64,000 nucleotides of DNA from Candidatus Methanoperedentaceae archaeon (GCA_003104905.1 PQAS01000027.1:1-64000), one strand, 5' to 3'. Counted from the first letter of the stretch, positions 1 to 9,974 are shown. Translations and numbers: made by a program. Notes: a model not told the origin generated them from the sequence alone.

Positions 1-115
1 GAATTTTAACGCCACAACTTGTAGAGTCTTCTTGTTTTAATGTTTTAATTCAGGCGCATGTATACAATAAGATAACGGTATTTTGCCTGACAATTTTTTC
101 ATCTTCGACTCAGCT

Positions 116-370
116 TTAACGATAAACTTCTTTGCGATGACCAACGGAAACTATTTCTACTTTTTTCCCTTTTTCATCAATCACATAAAGGATACGATAA
201 TCGCCTACTCTAATTCTATATCCTTCTTGACCATGAAGTTTTTTCATTCCATGAGGTCGAGGATTATCCCTGAGAGAAATAAGTTGCTTTATTATTCTAT
301 CATAAACTTCTGTGGGTAAGTGGTCTAATTCCTTCTCTGCCGATTTCTTTAAATAAACTGCGTAAGACAT
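116..370 (-). CDS. relE: RelE-family mRNA interferase toxin
   Basis: The 84-residue product has the compact RelE/ParE layout: an N-terminal MSYAVYLKKSAEKELDHLP helix region, then the core YRIRVGDYRILYVI and a C-terminal beta strand VEIVSVGHRKEVYR. RelE proteins cut mRNA on the ribosome when freed from their antitoxin. I chose the ATG at 370 rather than the one at 397 because AGGATT sits just upstream of it and the family usually starts at this point. It lies 7 bases behind the small gene at 378-578, which is the likely antitoxin. The family call rests on sequence pattern only. Confidence 0.85.
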   Translation of the reverse strand: MSYAVYLKKSAEKELDHLPTEVYDRIIKQLISLRDNPRPHGMKKLHGQEGYRIRVGDYRILYVIDEKGKKVEIVSVGHRKEVYR

Positions 371-377
371 TAATCCT

Positions 378-578
378 TTATTTTTCTCTTTCAGCAAGAT
401 AATTTTCTAAGAGCCGCGATGGTTCCTCTTGCCTTTGTTCTATGATGGCTATATCAATTAGGTCTTCCATAAATTCTGTGTCTTTTAGCAATCTTTCAAT
501 AACGGATTGCCTTTCTTTTTTTGGCAGACTCTTAAAAGCCATCCAAAACACATCTGCTTTTGCTTCTATCACGCTCAT
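378..578 (-). CDS. RelB-like antitoxin
   Basis: This 66-residue acidic, helical protein precedes relE in the same transcript direction, the usual antitoxin-first order. The middle reads LPKKERQSVIERLLKD and the tail is rich in Glu, Gln and Arg, resembling short antitoxins whose C-terminal helix wraps around RelE. No clear DNA-binding ribbon is visible, so autoregulation is uncertain. The function is inferred mainly from size, position and composition. Confidence 0.72.
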   Translation of the reverse strand: MSVIEAKADVFWMAFKSLPKKERQSVIERLLKDTEFMEDLIDIAIIEQRQEEPSRLLENYLAEREK

Positions 579-724
579 TTTTAACCTCTTTACGAATTAA
601 TTGAGATCACTATATTGATGCTCATGATTTTTTTCATTTTTATTATTTTCATTGCTAACTAAATCCATAAACATTCAGGCGCAGGACGGAGATACTCTCT
701 AGAAAATATATAGTATTCCATTTG

Positions 725-1294
725 TCATTTAATTACTTGTTCGCTTACCGTGAACTCTTCGTTATCTATTTTTTTACAATAATCACATATATATGTTACT
801 TTTATTTCATGATGTTTGGAACCCAAATATTCAACGCTTCCCAAATGTAATTTATTGATTCTTCTGATAGCAAATCTTGATCCACAATTTTTACAGATTT
901 TAGTAAAATATAATCCTGCAATATAAAATGATGAAAAAAACAATAACCAACCAAAAATAGGAATTATTGAGCCATTTAAGTTTGAGAAATTTCCCGATAA
1001 TATTTCAAAAAATGGTTTTAGTGCAAGATATCCAGAAACAAAAAGCAAAATAATCAATGAGGCAAAAAATTTTTCAACTCCTAAATATTTAAATACTCGT
1101 CTGAGTAAAACAAGCAGAAAGTCTGGCTCATCAGTAATAGGGAGATGCATAGGTCTATTAGACGGATTTATTATTTGATCACCACCAATATAATCCCCAC
1201 CAGGTTTTATCATATCTCTGCCCGCGGTGTCACTACTTATAGTATTATTATCACCAATATCAATATATGACTTTTCAAATCGGTCTCCTGTCAA
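725..1294 (-). CDS. Two-TM zinc-ribbon membrane protein with Gly-Asp-rich N terminus
   Basis: The 189-residue product has three parts. Residues 10-45 are a Gly/Asp/Asn-rich stretch with short repeats (IGDNN, AGRDMI, GGDYIGGDQ). Residues about 75-130 form two hydrophobic membrane segments. The C-terminal tail carries two Cys pairs (CKNC and CDYC) that could bind zinc. I recall similar GGDYIGGD-type repeats near the ends of bacterial conflict-system proteins, but no function can be assigned. It stands alone between the RelE module and a small orphan gene, in an accessory patch that also holds transposase debris. Confidence 0.7.
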   Translation of the reverse strand: MTGDRFEKSYIDIGDNNTISSDTAGRDMIKPGGDYIGGDQIINPSNRPMHLPITDEPDFLLVLLRRVFKYLGVEKFFASLIILLFVSGYLALKPFFEILSGNFSNLNGSIIPIFGWLLFFSSFYIAGLYFTKICKNCGSRFAIRRINKLHLGSVEYLGSKHHEIKVTYICDYCKKIDNEEFTVSEQVIK

Positions 1295-1432
1295 ATTTTG
1301 TGCACCCCTATTAATTTAATATAATTTCTTAAAGAAAGACATAATAGATATTGAACATATAAATCTTTTGCTTGAGAATGCCATTTGCGCCTGATTTTAA
1401 GTTTTTTTAGAGTTGTTCTGCCAGTCTACTTG

Positions 1433-1621
1433 TTACTTCGAACTAAGCTGCGGGTCGTAAATTATCCGGTAGCCTTTGGGTGGTGGCACTTCGAAAGCCT
1501 CAGGCCATTCCCAGTCGCCGACTAAACCCTGCTCGGTCGCCTGCGCTATGGCTTCATCTGGACTTTCAGCAAAGACTACAGCATTATGGCGAACGCCCTG
1601 GACTTGGTAAACTTTCATCAA
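1433..1621 (-). CDS. Small conserved-looking protein of unknown function
   Basis: This is a 62-residue soluble protein with an N-terminal strand KVYQVQGVRHNAVVFAESP, a helix DEAIAQATEQ and a Pro/Tyr-rich end. A strong GGAGGATTT site lies just upstream of the two adjacent ATG codons at 1621 and 1618, which supports real translation. I do not recognise the family. The base composition is noticeably more GC-rich than the flanking DNA, which suggests separate acquisition. Confidence 0.6.
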   Translation of the reverse strand: MMKVYQVQGVRHNAVVFAESPDEAIAQATEQGLVGDWEWPEAFEVPPPKGYRIIYDPQLSSK

Positions 1622-1894
1622 TAAATCCTCCGAAAAATGGTTATATTGATTCTATACATTTTACTCCTTCTTCGAATTGAATATCCTCGGAGATAAAATT
1701 AATGCTACTAAATCATGCATTAACATAGTTTCAATGAACACTTTCGCTCCGCTTGCCAATTATTTAAGAGCAAGGAAATCTATATTCTTTAAAACAACGA
1801 TATAGGTTAGCGAATGAGACAAGGGAAGTAAAGCCAATTATTAAATTAGTAGAAAATGAATTTCAATCCGAGCACAAAATTATTTTAGGCGATA
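1622..1894. other. Intergenic stretch, no gene seen
   Basis: This AT-rich DNA lies between the small orphan gene and the transposase remnant. Around 1810-1960 a second frame stays open and reads VKPIIKLVENEF, which could be decayed upstream transposase sequence, but I cannot support it as a gene. Confidence 0.4.
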
Positions 1895-2189
1895 CGCTAA
1901 AAATTTTGAAAATGCTATTATTAGTGGACGCGAGGGATTTTTCTGTATTAAATCAAGTGAGAATTTGACACTTCAACAGGCTCTACAAACTTATCGAAAA
2001 AAAGATTCAATCGAAAAAATATTCAATTCTTTAAAAAACGAGATTGAAATAAAACCATTACGCGTATGGTCAGATAATAGCATTTACGGAACTTTGATCA
2101 TTGGATTCATAGCCCAACTTTTCGTATCTTTGATACGATATGAATTTAAGAAAGTTGAAGAATATTTCGACAAAATTCATCAAAAATAG
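1895..2189 (+). pseudogene. C-terminal remnant of an IS4/IS1634-type transposase
   Basis: In one frame the DNA encodes GREGFFCIKSSENLT, then DSIEKIFNSLKNEIEIKPLR and IIGFIAQLFVSLIRYEFK. This is the end of the DDE domain, including the Y-x-x-K-x-x-I-E-K-x-F region, as I remember it from Methanosarcina IS1634-type transposases. Only about 90 of the expected 500 or more residues remain and no start is present. TGACAGT/ACTGTCA motifs at 2201, 2341 and 2401 may be leftover element ends. It sits just upstream of the EF-2 promoter. Confidence 0.7.
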
Positions 2190-2620
2190 CTTGAGGAATT
2201 TGACAGTTACCGTGAAATTTAAAAAAAATGAGCCTAAAAGGTACATTTTTGCCACTTTTGACCCAATAAATAAGCTGATTTTGGGACAAAATCAGGGAAT
2301 AATATAGTAAATTTGTGAGATGGTTAGTAAAATTTTATTAACTGTCAAATGAATTTTCCTGCCAAAAAAAGAAGAAATTTACGATTGAAAAGATTTGTCA
2401 ACTGTCAAACTCAGGTTTTAAGTGTGCAGTGAGAGCGATGTGAAAGTATTAACTATCCCGGACCTACAATATCTTGTTCGCATGGGCTGTTGATGCTGAT
2501 ATTCTGAAGTATTATAATCATAATTTTGTAGGTTCCACAGGTGGTTTCCGGATTTTCAAAGTGTTTATATAGGATAGAATAATAGAGCAATAAAAATTTT
2601 AAATACACGAGGTAATTCAA
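2190..2620. other. Intergenic region upstream of EF-2
   Basis: This is about 430 bases without a credible gene. It contains the short motifs TGACAGTTAC at 2201, ACTGTCAAAT at 2341 and ACTGTCAAAC at 2401, plus the EF-2 promoter at its right end. The minus-strand open frame across 2453-2716 overlaps the start of EF-2 and looks random. Confidence 0.45.
2563..2571 (+). promoter_or_regulatory. TATA box of the EF-2 gene
   Basis: GTTTATATA about 58 bases before the EF-2 start is a good archaeal TATA match. It would place the transcript start near 2595 and leave a short leader that contains the GAGGT ribosome site. Confidence 0.5.
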
Positions 2621-4810
2621 ATGGGCAGACGAAAAAAAATGGTTGAACATGTCACTGAACTGATGGATAAACCTGAGTTTATCCGCAATATCGGTACAGT
2701 TGCACACATCGACCATGGCAAAACAACATTTTCAGATAATCTTCTTGCCGGCGCAGGGATGATTTCATCAGAACTGGCTGGCGAGCAATTATTCATGGAC
2801 TTTGATGAAGAAGAACAAAGACGCGGAATTACTATTGACTCCGCAACGGTTTCAATGGTCCATCATTTTGAAGGAAAAGAATATCTTATCAACCTGATAG
2901 ATACACCGGGTCACGTTGACTTCGGCGGCGATGTGACGCGAGCCATGAGGGCAGTGGATGGAGCGGTTGTACTGGTTGATGCTGTCGAAGGACCGATGCC
3001 GCAGACAGAAACAGTGCTCAGGCAGGCGCTTCGTGAAAACGTAAAGCCTATTCTTTTCATAAATAAAGTTGACCGGCTTATTAATGAGTTAAAGCTCACC
3101 CCGGCCGACATGCAGATGCGCCTTGGACTTGTCATTGATAAAGTCAATAAGATAGTCAAAGGCCTGAAACCTAACGAATATGATAATCTGAAGCTTGACC
3201 CTGCAGTTGGCAAAGTTGCTTTCGGATCAGCCTTGAATAACTGGGCGATAAGCATACCCTATATGAAAAAATCCGGCATAGGATTTAAGGATATTATCGA
3301 ATTATGCCAGGCTGAAAAGCAGAACATACTTGCTGAAAAATGCCCGCTTCATGTCGTAATGAACGATATGATCATAAGGTTCCTTCCAAGCCCGGTCGAA
3401 GCACAAAAAGAACGAATAAAAGTCATATGGCATGGTGATAAGGATAGTGAAATAGGGAAATCCATGATAAACGTGGACAGGAACGGCAAGATAGCCCTGA
3501 TGATAACTGACATTACCACCGACCCGCATGCTGGTGAAGTAGCAAGCGGAAGGCTTTTCTCAGGTACCCTTGAAAGGGGTAAGGAAATATTCATTTCAGG
3601 TATGCCCAACGCGAACAGGATACAATCCGTAGGCTTATTCATGGGTCCTGAACGGATTGAGTGCGATAAGATCCCTGCCGGAAATATAGTAGCTGTAACG
3701 GGTTTGAGTGATGCCATCGTGGGCTCGACCGCCTCATCAGATAAGAACATGACGCCATTTGAGAGCATAAGGCATGTCAGCGAGCCTGTAATGACTGTTG
3801 CGGTTGAAGCTAAACATATGAAAGACCTGCCAAAACTGGTTGAAGTATTAAGGCAGGTCGCAAAAGAAGACCCCACACTTAAAGTAATGATAAACCAGGA
3901 AACTGGAGAACATCTGCTTGCAGGGATGGGGGAACTCCATCTGGAGGTAGTAGCAGGCAGGATCCGGCGCGACAAACATGTGGAGATCACTACATCCAAA
4001 CCCCTGGTAGTTTACAGGGAAACCATCACGAGTCACGTCGGCCCTGTTGAAGGAAAATCCCCCAACCGCCACAACAGGTTCTATGTTGAAGTTGAACCTC
4101 TGTCCCCGGCAATAATTGAACTTATAAAGAACAATGAAATTTCAATGAGGCAGGGAGAAGTTGAGCGCAGGGACATCCTGATGAAAGCAGGAATGAGCAA
4201 GGACGAAGCTAAAAGTATTGCCCATATTTATGAAACAAATATGTATCTGGATATGACCAAAGGTATCCAGTACCTGAATGAAACAATGGAACTCATCCTG
4301 GAAGGATTTGAGGAAGTCATGAAGGCTGGACCATTGTCTCGTGAACCTGTGATGGGAGTTAAAGTAAAATTGATGGATGCAAAACTCCATGAAGATGCCG
4401 TCCACAGAGGACCTGCACAGGTCATTCCTGCATCAAGGCAGGCAATCCAGGCAGCAATGCTCATGGCCGGGGCTACTCTTCTTGAACCGTTCCAGAAAGT
4501 GTTCATCCACGTCCCGCATGACCAGATGGGAGGCGCAATGCGTGAAATGCAGGGAAGGCGAGGCTCTATTCTTGACATGCAATCAGAAGGCGACATGACC
4601 ATTATCGAATCCAAAGCACCCGTTGCACAATTGTTCGGGTTCTCCGGGGATATCCGCTCCGCCACTGAAGGCAGAGCCATGTGGAGTACGGAATTCGTAG
4701 GATTTGAACCAATTCCGGGGAACATGCTCAATGAGATCGTGATGGCTATCAGGCAGAGGAAGGGACTTAAACTCGAATTGCCAAAACCGAGTGATTTCAT
4801 GAGTCCATGA
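2621..4810 (+). CDS. fusA: Archaeal translation elongation factor 2 (aEF-2)
   Basis: This 729-residue GTPase moves tRNA and mRNA through the ribosome after peptide transfer. The G-domain motifs are visible: AHIDHGKTT near residue 30, DTPGH and NKVDR. The domain IV loop LHEDAVHRG carries the diphthamide histidine at residue 595. The full length matches archaeal EF-2. The ATG at 2621 follows GAGGT at a good distance. EF-1alpha and S10 follow on the same strand, as in archaeal str clusters. The usual upstream S12 and S7 genes are missing, replaced by an accessory patch. Confidence 0.97.
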   Translation: MGRRKKMVEHVTELMDKPEFIRNIGTVAHIDHGKTTFSDNLLAGAGMISSELAGEQLFMDFDEEEQRRGITIDSATVSMVHHFEGKEYLINLIDTPGHVDFGGDVTRAMRAVDGAVVLVDAVEGPMPQTETVLRQALRENVKPILFINKVDRLINELKLTPADMQMRLGLVIDKVNKIVKGLKPNEYDNLKLDPAVGKVAFGSALNNWAISIPYMKKSGIGFKDIIELCQAEKQNILAEKCPLHVVMNDMIIRFLPSPVEAQKERIKVIWHGDKDSEIGKSMINVDRNGKIALMITDITTDPHAGEVASGRLFSGTLERGKEIFISGMPNANRIQSVGLFMGPERIECDKIPAGNIVAVTGLSDAIVGSTASSDKNMTPFESIRHVSEPVMTVAVEAKHMKDLPKLVEVLRQVAKEDPTLKVMINQETGEHLLAGMGELHLEVVAGRIRRDKHVEITTSKPLVVYRETITSHVGPVEGKSPNRHNRFYVEVEPLSPAIIELIKNNEISMRQGEVERRDILMKAGMSKDEAKSIAHIYETNMYLDMTKGIQYLNETMELILEGFEEVMKAGPLSREPVMGVKVKLMDAKLHEDAVHRGPAQVIPASRQAIQAAMLMAGATLLEPFQKVFIHVPHDQMGGAMREMQGRRGSILDMQSEGDMTIIESKAPVAQLFGFSGDIRSATEGRAMWSTEFVGFEPIPGNMLNEIVMAIRQRKGLKLELPKPSDFMSP

Positions 4811-4857
4811 AGCAGACCCCGAATTTAATTACAGGCATAATGGGACTTTCAACGGAA

Positions 4858-4868
4858 GGTTTAAAAAC
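4858..4868 (+). promoter_or_regulatory. Possible TATA element for EF-1alpha
   Basis: The 113-base gap after EF-2 contains AGGTTTAAAAAC, a plausible BRE/TATA pair about 57 bases before the EF-1alpha start. This would allow transcription separate from EF-2. The evidence is the motif only. Confidence 0.35.
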
Positions 4869-4923
4869 AAAAACAACAATACGGACACAAAACAATCTTC
4901 AATAAATATATAGGAGAAATATT

Positions 4924-6192
4924 ATGGCAGAAAAACCACATTTAAATTTAGCAGTTATCGGGCATATCGACCACGGGAAATCAACCCTCGTAGGAAGATT
5001 ATTGTTTGAAACTGGTGCGGTACCACCACACATCATAGAAAAGTATAGGGAAGAAGCAAAAGCCAAAGGTAAAGAATCTTTCGTTTTTGCATGGGTCATG
5101 GACTCACTTAAGGAAGAGAGAGATAGAGGTATCACGATTGATGTCGCTCACCAGCGATTTGATACCGCAAAATATTATTTTACGATAGTTGACTGCCCCG
5201 GCCACAGGGATTTCGTAAAGAACATGATAACAGGCGCCTCACAGGCAGATGCAGCCATACTTGTATGCGCTGGCAAAGAAGGTGTCCAGTCACAAACCAA
5301 AGAACACGTATTCCTTTCAAGAACCCTTGGTATCACACAGTTGATCATAGCTATCAACAAGATGGATGAAGTCAACTATGATAAAGCAAGATTCGATGCA
5401 GTAAAAGCCGAACTCAGCACACTTCTCAAAATGGTTGGATACAAACCAGATGATATAAATTTCATTCCCACTTCGGCTTTCAAAGGCGATAACCTTGCAA
5501 AGTTAAGCGAGAATACAAAATGGTACACAGGACCCACATTGCTTGCGGCTCTTGACATGTTGAAACTGCCAGAAAAGCCCGTGACATTACCACTTCGCAT
5601 TCCTGTCCAGGATGCTTACACTATTTCCGGTATCGGAACAGTTCCAGTAGGCAGGGTTGAGACAGGAAAAATGAAACCAGGCGATAAGATCATATTTATG
5701 CCAGCCAAGGCTGTCGGTGAAGTAAAGTCTATTGAAATGCATCACCAGGAGATCAAAGAAGCTCTTCCGGGCGATAACATCGGCTGGAACGTAAGAGGTG
5801 TTGAGAAGAAAGATATCAGGCGCGGAGACGTCTGCGGACCTACTGACAGACCCCCTGCAGTTGCAGATGAATTCACTGCCCAGATCGTAGTATTACAGCA
5901 TCCTTCGGCAATTACAATTGGTTATACACCAGTTCTGCACTGCCACACTGCACAGGTTGCAGGAACGATCACAGCAATATTAAAGAAACTTGATCCAAAG
6001 ACAGGTCAGACTGCTGCAGAAAATCCCGATTTCATAAAAGCCGGGGATGCAGCTATCGTGACGATCAAACCAGCAAAACCGCTGTGTATCGAAAAAGTAA
6101 AAGAGATTCCCCAGCTCGGCCGCTTTGCGATCCGTGATATGGGAATGACAATTGCAGCGGGCATGGTCCAGGACATTAAATTGAGAATTTAA
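4924..6192 (+). CDS. tuf: Translation elongation factor 1-alpha (aEF-1A)
   Basis: This 422-residue GTPase delivers aminoacyl-tRNA to the ribosome. The P-loop GHIDHGKST spans residues 13-21, DCPGH is the G3 motif and NKMD is G4. The insertion characteristic of archaeal/eukaryotic EF-1A is present, and domains II and III are complete. The start follows TAGGAGAAA. It lies between EF-2 and S10 and is only 35 bases from the latter, so EF-1A and S10 probably share a transcript. Confidence 0.97.
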   Translation: MAEKPHLNLAVIGHIDHGKSTLVGRLLFETGAVPPHIIEKYREEAKAKGKESFVFAWVMDSLKEERDRGITIDVAHQRFDTAKYYFTIVDCPGHRDFVKNMITGASQADAAILVCAGKEGVQSQTKEHVFLSRTLGITQLIIAINKMDEVNYDKARFDAVKAELSTLLKMVGYKPDDINFIPTSAFKGDNLAKLSENTKWYTGPTLLAALDMLKLPEKPVTLPLRIPVQDAYTISGIGTVPVGRVETGKMKPGDKIIFMPAKAVGEVKSIEMHHQEIKEALPGDNIGWNVRGVEKKDIRRGDVCGPTDRPPAVADEFTAQIVVLQHPSAITIGYTPVLHCHTAQVAGTITAILKKLDPKTGQTAAENPDFIKAGDAAIVTIKPAKPLCIEKVKEIPQLGRFAIRDMGMTIAAGMVQDIKLRI

Positions 6193-6227
6193 AAATCTCA
6201 ATTTATCACAATAAAACGGTGTAATTT

Positions 6228-6539
6228 ATGGTTCAGAAAGCAAGAATACGTTTATCTGGAACAAGTCCCATCACCCTTGATGGAATCTGTTCCCAGGTAA
6301 AAGATATCGCAGTTAAAACCGGGGTAAGTATTTGCGGCCCGGTTCCACTGCCTACCAAGAAATTAGTTGTGCCATGCAGGAAAAGCCCGGATGGCGAAGG
6401 AAGTTCAACATGGGATCACTGGGAGATGAGAGTCCATAAGAGGCTCATTGACCTTGATGCTGATGAAAGGGCACTGCGCCAGTTAATGCGCATACAGGTT
6501 CCCAAGGATATCAGTATTGAGATTGTTCTTACCAGTTAA
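6228..6539 (+). CDS. rps10: Small ribosomal subunit protein uS10
   Basis: The 103-residue protein has the archaeal/eukaryotic S10/S20 pattern: [10 protein letters not shown] at the start, [10 protein letters not shown] in the tRNA-proximal loop and [12 protein letters not shown] later. It belongs to the 30S head and is the usual last gene of the archaeal str cluster. It is followed at once by a T8 run, a likely transcription stop, and then by a gene on the other strand. Confidence 0.97.
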   Translation: MVQKARIRLSGTSPITLDGICSQVKDIAVKTGVSICGPVPLPTKKLVVPCRKSPDGEGSSTWDHWEMRVHKRLIDLDADERALRQLMRIQVPKDISIEIVLTS

Positions 6540-6547
6540 TTTTTTTT
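6538..6547 (+). terminator. Poly-T termination signal after uS10
   Basis: The uS10 stop codon runs straight into AATTTTTTTTGC. A run of eight T residues is enough for intrinsic termination in many archaea, and the next gene is convergent. No hairpin is needed or obvious. Confidence 0.5.
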
Positions 6548-6552
6548 GCTGA

Positions 6553-7122
6553 TTATATCTTCCATTTACCATCAGGCTGTTTATGAAGTTCTAAATGTGT
6601 TTCACTCGATACATATTTTACGCTGGCAGATACCATATTCTGTGATATATCATCTTCCCCGGGTTCAAGACCGTATATATATGGATCATTGATATTTTTA
6701 AAATTATTTCTATATACATCAAGTATTTTCACGGAATCATAACCTTTCCTTTTCCAATAGTCTTTGGAATTATCTGTCATTACCAGTTCTAAAGCTGAAT
6801 AGTCCCCATTCGAAATAGCTTCAACTACTGCAAGAACAGATTCTTTCGGGTCAGAAAGATTATACATGAGTTCCTCATGTCCTGAATCCCATTTTACTTT
6901 GCCGGGTCTCAAGAATGCTTTATACCCTTCTGAAGTATTGATTATTTCAACATCGATCATAACGGAATACTCATTTCTGATATCTTCTTCAAGCTTAAGG
7001 TCAGGACGCTTTTCACCTAATAAATAATATAATGCTGTACTTATTATTAATAATAGCAGCAATACCCCCAATACTGTAATTATTATGGTTCCCATCCTCT
7101 TTGTTATATCTGTCATTGGCAT
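6553..7122 (-). CDS. Membrane-anchored protein of unknown function
   Basis: The roughly 189-residue product starts with one hydrophobic segment (about residues 10-35, IIITVLGVLLLLLIISTALY) followed by a polar domain outside the membrane. The part near residues 88-140 (ESVLAVVEAISNGDYSALE) resembles NTF2-like lumenal domains of lipoprotein-like archaeal proteins, but I cannot name the family. ATG codons at 7122 and 7116 are both possible; AGGAATG favours 7116. It is convergent with uS10 and divergent from the pilin-like cluster. Confidence 0.7.
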   Translation of the reverse strand: MPMTDITKRMGTIIITVLGVLLLLLIISTALYYLLGEKRPDLKLEEDIRNEYSVMIDVEIINTSEGYKAFLRPGKVKWDSGHEELMYNLSDPKESVLAVVEAISNGDYSALELVMTDNSKDYWKRKGYDSVKILDVYRNNFKNINDPYIYGLEPGEDDISQNMVSASVKYVSSETHLELHKQPDGKWKI

Positions 7123-7231
7123 TCCTATTATTTTTATTAAATATTTATCTACTTATTGGATGAAAATTATTATATTAATCTTGCACAATCCTTAATATAT
7201 CTTAAGCTAATTATACCTTATCATCATACTT

Positions 7232-7753
7232 GTGAGTATAATAATGAGAAAAAAAGCGATCAATAATTGTGAAGGACTGGTCAGCATAGACTATATAGTG
7301 GGTATTTCAATATTTATTATATCCATCTTTTTCCTTTTCAATGTACTGACAAGCATGTTCATTCCCTTCGAATCTACATCGGATGAATTAAAAGCGATGT
7401 CTAACAGGATAAGTACAACACTCGTGGAGAGCCCGAGTGGACTTATAACAAATGCATTAAATCCAAATATTATTGATCCTGCCAAAGTTTCCGAATTAAA
7501 CGAATCACTTAATGATCAATCAAAATTTGATTCCAAAATGGCAGAACTGGGACTTTATTCGGGTGAAAAAAAATACAAATTAAATATTTCTTTGAATTAT
7601 ATAAATGGTGATGTTTACAAGATAGGATCCAATCCAATGCTTTTAGGGGGCTCACTTCCGGACGAATACACTAATGTGGCAAAGACATCCCGCATTGTAT
7701 ACCTGCCATCTGATTCCAGGATGCTTATGCTTGAGGTGAAGGTGTGGCTATGA
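7232..7753 (+). CDS. Pilin-like exported protein, first gene of surface cluster (DUF7287-like)
   Basis: This 173-residue protein has a short charged N terminus (KKAINNCEG) and then one hydrophobic segment with LVSIDYIVGISIFIISIFF, the layout of class III (prepilin-type) signal peptides. From memory the core resembles the haloarchaeal DUF7287 family (TLDFAxGxxxF). The rest is a small beta-rich outside domain. GTG 7232 and ATG 7244 are both possible starts; TTATAC near 7210 would make either almost leaderless. It heads a tightly packed run of six genes to 13831 and overlaps the next gene by 10 bases. Confidence 0.75.
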   Translation: MSIIMRKKAINNCEGLVSIDYIVGISIFIISIFFLFNVLTSMFIPFESTSDELKAMSNRISTTLVESPSGLITNALNPNIIDPAKVSELNESLNDQSKFDSKMAELGLYSGEKKYKLNISLNYINGDVYKIGSNPMLLGGSLPDEYTNVAKTSRIVYLPSDSRMLMLEVKVWL

Positions 7754-8313
7754 TCGATGATTCAAATGCACAAATGTACACACTGGAAGGAATCGCAACA
7801 GCTGTGCTTATGATAGGTGTCGTAATTTTCATAGTAAAAGCGGCGCCCCTTACACCTCTTACGGCATCTTATCTCCACCAGAGCGTTGAGGAGCAGATTG
7901 AGTCATGGGGAAACGATTTGCTGACAGTTATGGACTATGTTCCTGAGGATAGTTTACATTCACAGCTCAAGCAAAGTATTCTTGACTGGAAAGGACAGGA
8001 GTTTGACGGGCAGGCACAGGTTACACCTCAAACAGTAAATTTAACTGCAAGTTCTTTAAAAGAGGTCTTTGGAAATTCCGGAATAGCTTATGACCTTGAG
8101 CTTTCCTTTTCCACACCCTCAGGAATCTCCACAAGAGCGATGTTATGGAACGGAAAACCTTCGGATAATGCTGTAATAGTTAACAGGAAAATAATTATAC
8201 ATGATGAAGATATAATATCTAATCCCACTCTTTCTTTGATCATACCCGATATGGACTCAACTACAGAATTCCGCAATATTGTCGATGTGAGGTTAACATT
8301 ATGGTGGATTTAA
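7744..8313 (+). CDS. Pilin-like exported protein (DUF7288-like)
   Basis: The 189-residue product begins with AQMYTLEGIATAVLMIGVVI, then PLTPLTASYLHQSVEEQIES. I recall a very similar TLEG...PLTAS...QHIE pattern in haloarchaeal DUF7288, whose genes lie beside DUF7287 genes as here. One N-terminal membrane helix is followed by an extracellular domain. The ATG at 7744 overlaps the preceding gene, and the following gene overlaps its end by 13 bases, so translation is probably coupled. The exact role is unknown; a pseudopilin or cell-surface filament part is the best guess. Confidence 0.75.
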   Translation: MAMIDDSNAQMYTLEGIATAVLMIGVVIFIVKAAPLTPLTASYLHQSVEEQIESWGNDLLTVMDYVPEDSLHSQLKQSILDWKGQEFDGQAQVTPQTVNLTASSLKEVFGNSGIAYDLELSFSTPSGISTRAMLWNGKPSDNAVIVNRKIIIHDEDIISNPTLSLIIPDMDSTTEFRNIVDVRLTLWWI

Positions 8314-9965
8314 AATCAAATGAAAGCGGGCAACTGATGCTCCTTACCGGTTTATTGATAATATTACAGGTAATAGTTTATACGACTTTACTTAATAATT
8401 TGATTTTTACGAATAACATGCCTGCAAGCGGACTTGATATATCCAAACATGATATTCGGGAAATAAGGTCATTGACTGAAGCAGATATAAAGAAAGCAGC
8501 TTACTATTCCAGTACCCGTGTTTCTGATCCGACTAACCAGACCATGGTAGAGACTAATTTTACAAATTACGTATATAATTACTCAAATACAATAAACAGA
8601 ATGTATTCTAACAGGGGTGCTTCGGTTGAAATTTTACTTAATAATGTGACATTCAACAAGACCACAAGCAAATTAACTGCCAATAAATATTACATAGAAA
8701 AAAAACAAGAAAACTTTCCAAATGGTTCTCTTATAATACCCATGGATGGGAATCAGACCAGCATTATTAAAGTATATGGCCTGTTATATAAAATTGTAGA
8801 TGACACAAATACATCAGGACTGAGCAGTATCCGTATTCCTGTATATCAGGTATTACAGAATCCGGTAAATAACACCGTTCCTGATTTTTACAGTACGATC
8901 CTCACAGATGATAATGCCTCTATTTCTTTTGACAATATCACTCAATACAGGAAATACTCAGGCGGTCCTTTCATAATACATAACAGTTCTATAAATGAAA
9001 CGACACGGCAGATGATATTGACCGAAGCGGCCAATAAGAGCATTACGATCCATGAATTGAAAGAAACATTTACATATAATAATACTGTAAAAATGGTCGT
9101 CCCCCCCAGAGTGTCATTTTTTGCAAGTTCAAACGTCGAATTGATGGAACAGTACTATATCGACAGTGATGTCCCTGCCACACAGCTAACTAAAGTAGAA
9201 ATAATAGCTGGAAATCTTACAAACTTCGACATACTGACAATACCTCATGAGGAAATGAATTCGACACAATTCTCCAGTATGATCAGCCCTATTGTTGGAT
9301 GGGTTGCAAATGGGGGTGTAATACATATTGAATGCGCAGGAACGGATACTATGGATGATGCCATTGAAGCCAGCACAGCGGGATCTGCAAAACCATGGTA
9401 CGGATTCATAGGCGTCACCAGATCAGATGAATTACCTAATGGTACATCAATCCCCGAACCCGGTATAAAGCTGCTGGACAATTCAACACTTTCTTATAAC
9501 AATTCCCCACCAATGCCGCTTTCCGGATTATCAGACCCTGGCGCACCATATAATCCTTTGACCCAGTCAAGCATAGCAAATGGGACATTCGGTACAACAG
9601 GTGGTACGACAAAAGCTTTTTCACTTCGCAATCCAGGTGAAGTTAATCCGGGAACGAACATTCTTGGTTACGCTGTAAAATCCGATGGAAGCGTCTTAAT
9701 TGGCGATTATGACAACGATGGGACGAGCGAACCCCAGTTAATGTATCTGGAAGCGCCGTACGATAATGGACTTGTAATATATATTGCAGGCCATAACCTG
9801 ACAGCACGTAATCCAAGCGCTGAGGGATTTATATTTGAATCATTCTTTGCAGCTTCGATGCGAAATCAAGAGGTTACAGTGGTTTCTGCGAAGAATATCA
9901 ATGTTACTATAAAATATTCCGATGGAAAAGTGAAATATTCTGATACATTCCTCGTCAACATATGA
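8301..9965 (+). CDS. Large sequon-rich surface protein with N-terminal anchor
   Basis: This 554-residue protein has an N-terminal hydrophobic helix (SGQLMLLTGLLIILQVIVY) preceded by a short charged stretch with ESG, like a prepilin. The long outside domain carries more than a dozen N-x-S/T sites, so heavy N-glycosylation is likely. Near residues 310-340 and 480-510 it has patterns such as DILTIPHEE, GGVIHIEC and NGLVIYIAGHNL, reminiscent of a Rossmann-like or glutaminase-like fold in exported proteins. I do not recognise a named family. It is the third gene of the cluster and overlaps its upstream neighbour. Confidence 0.72.
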   Translation: MVDLKSNESGQLMLLTGLLIILQVIVYTTLLNNLIFTNNMPASGLDISKHDIREIRSLTEADIKKAAYYSSTRVSDPTNQTMVETNFTNYVYNYSNTINRMYSNRGASVEILLNNVTFNKTTSKLTANKYYIEKKQENFPNGSLIIPMDGNQTSIIKVYGLLYKIVDDTNTSGLSSIRIPVYQVLQNPVNNTVPDFYSTILTDDNASISFDNITQYRKYSGGPFIIHNSSINETTRQMILTEAANKSITIHELKETFTYNNTVKMVVPPRVSFFASSNVELMEQYYIDSDVPATQLTKVEIIAGNLTNFDILTIPHEEMNSTQFSSMISPIVGWVANGGVIHIECAGTDTMDDAIEASTAGSAKPWYGFIGVTRSDELPNGTSIPEPGIKLLDNSTLSYNNSPPMPLSGLSDPGAPYNPLTQSSIANGTFGTTGGTTKAFSLRNPGEVNPGTNILGYAVKSDGSVLIGDYDNDGTSEPQLMYLEAPYDNGLVIYIAGHNLTARNPSAEGFIFESFFAASMRNQEVTVVSAKNINVTIKYSDGKVKYSDTFLVNI

Positions 9966-9974
9966 AGTGAGATC

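Noticed and set aside
3349-3999. 216-residue minus-strand frame inside EF-2
   Set aside because: Antisense shadow; EF-2 is intact across this region.
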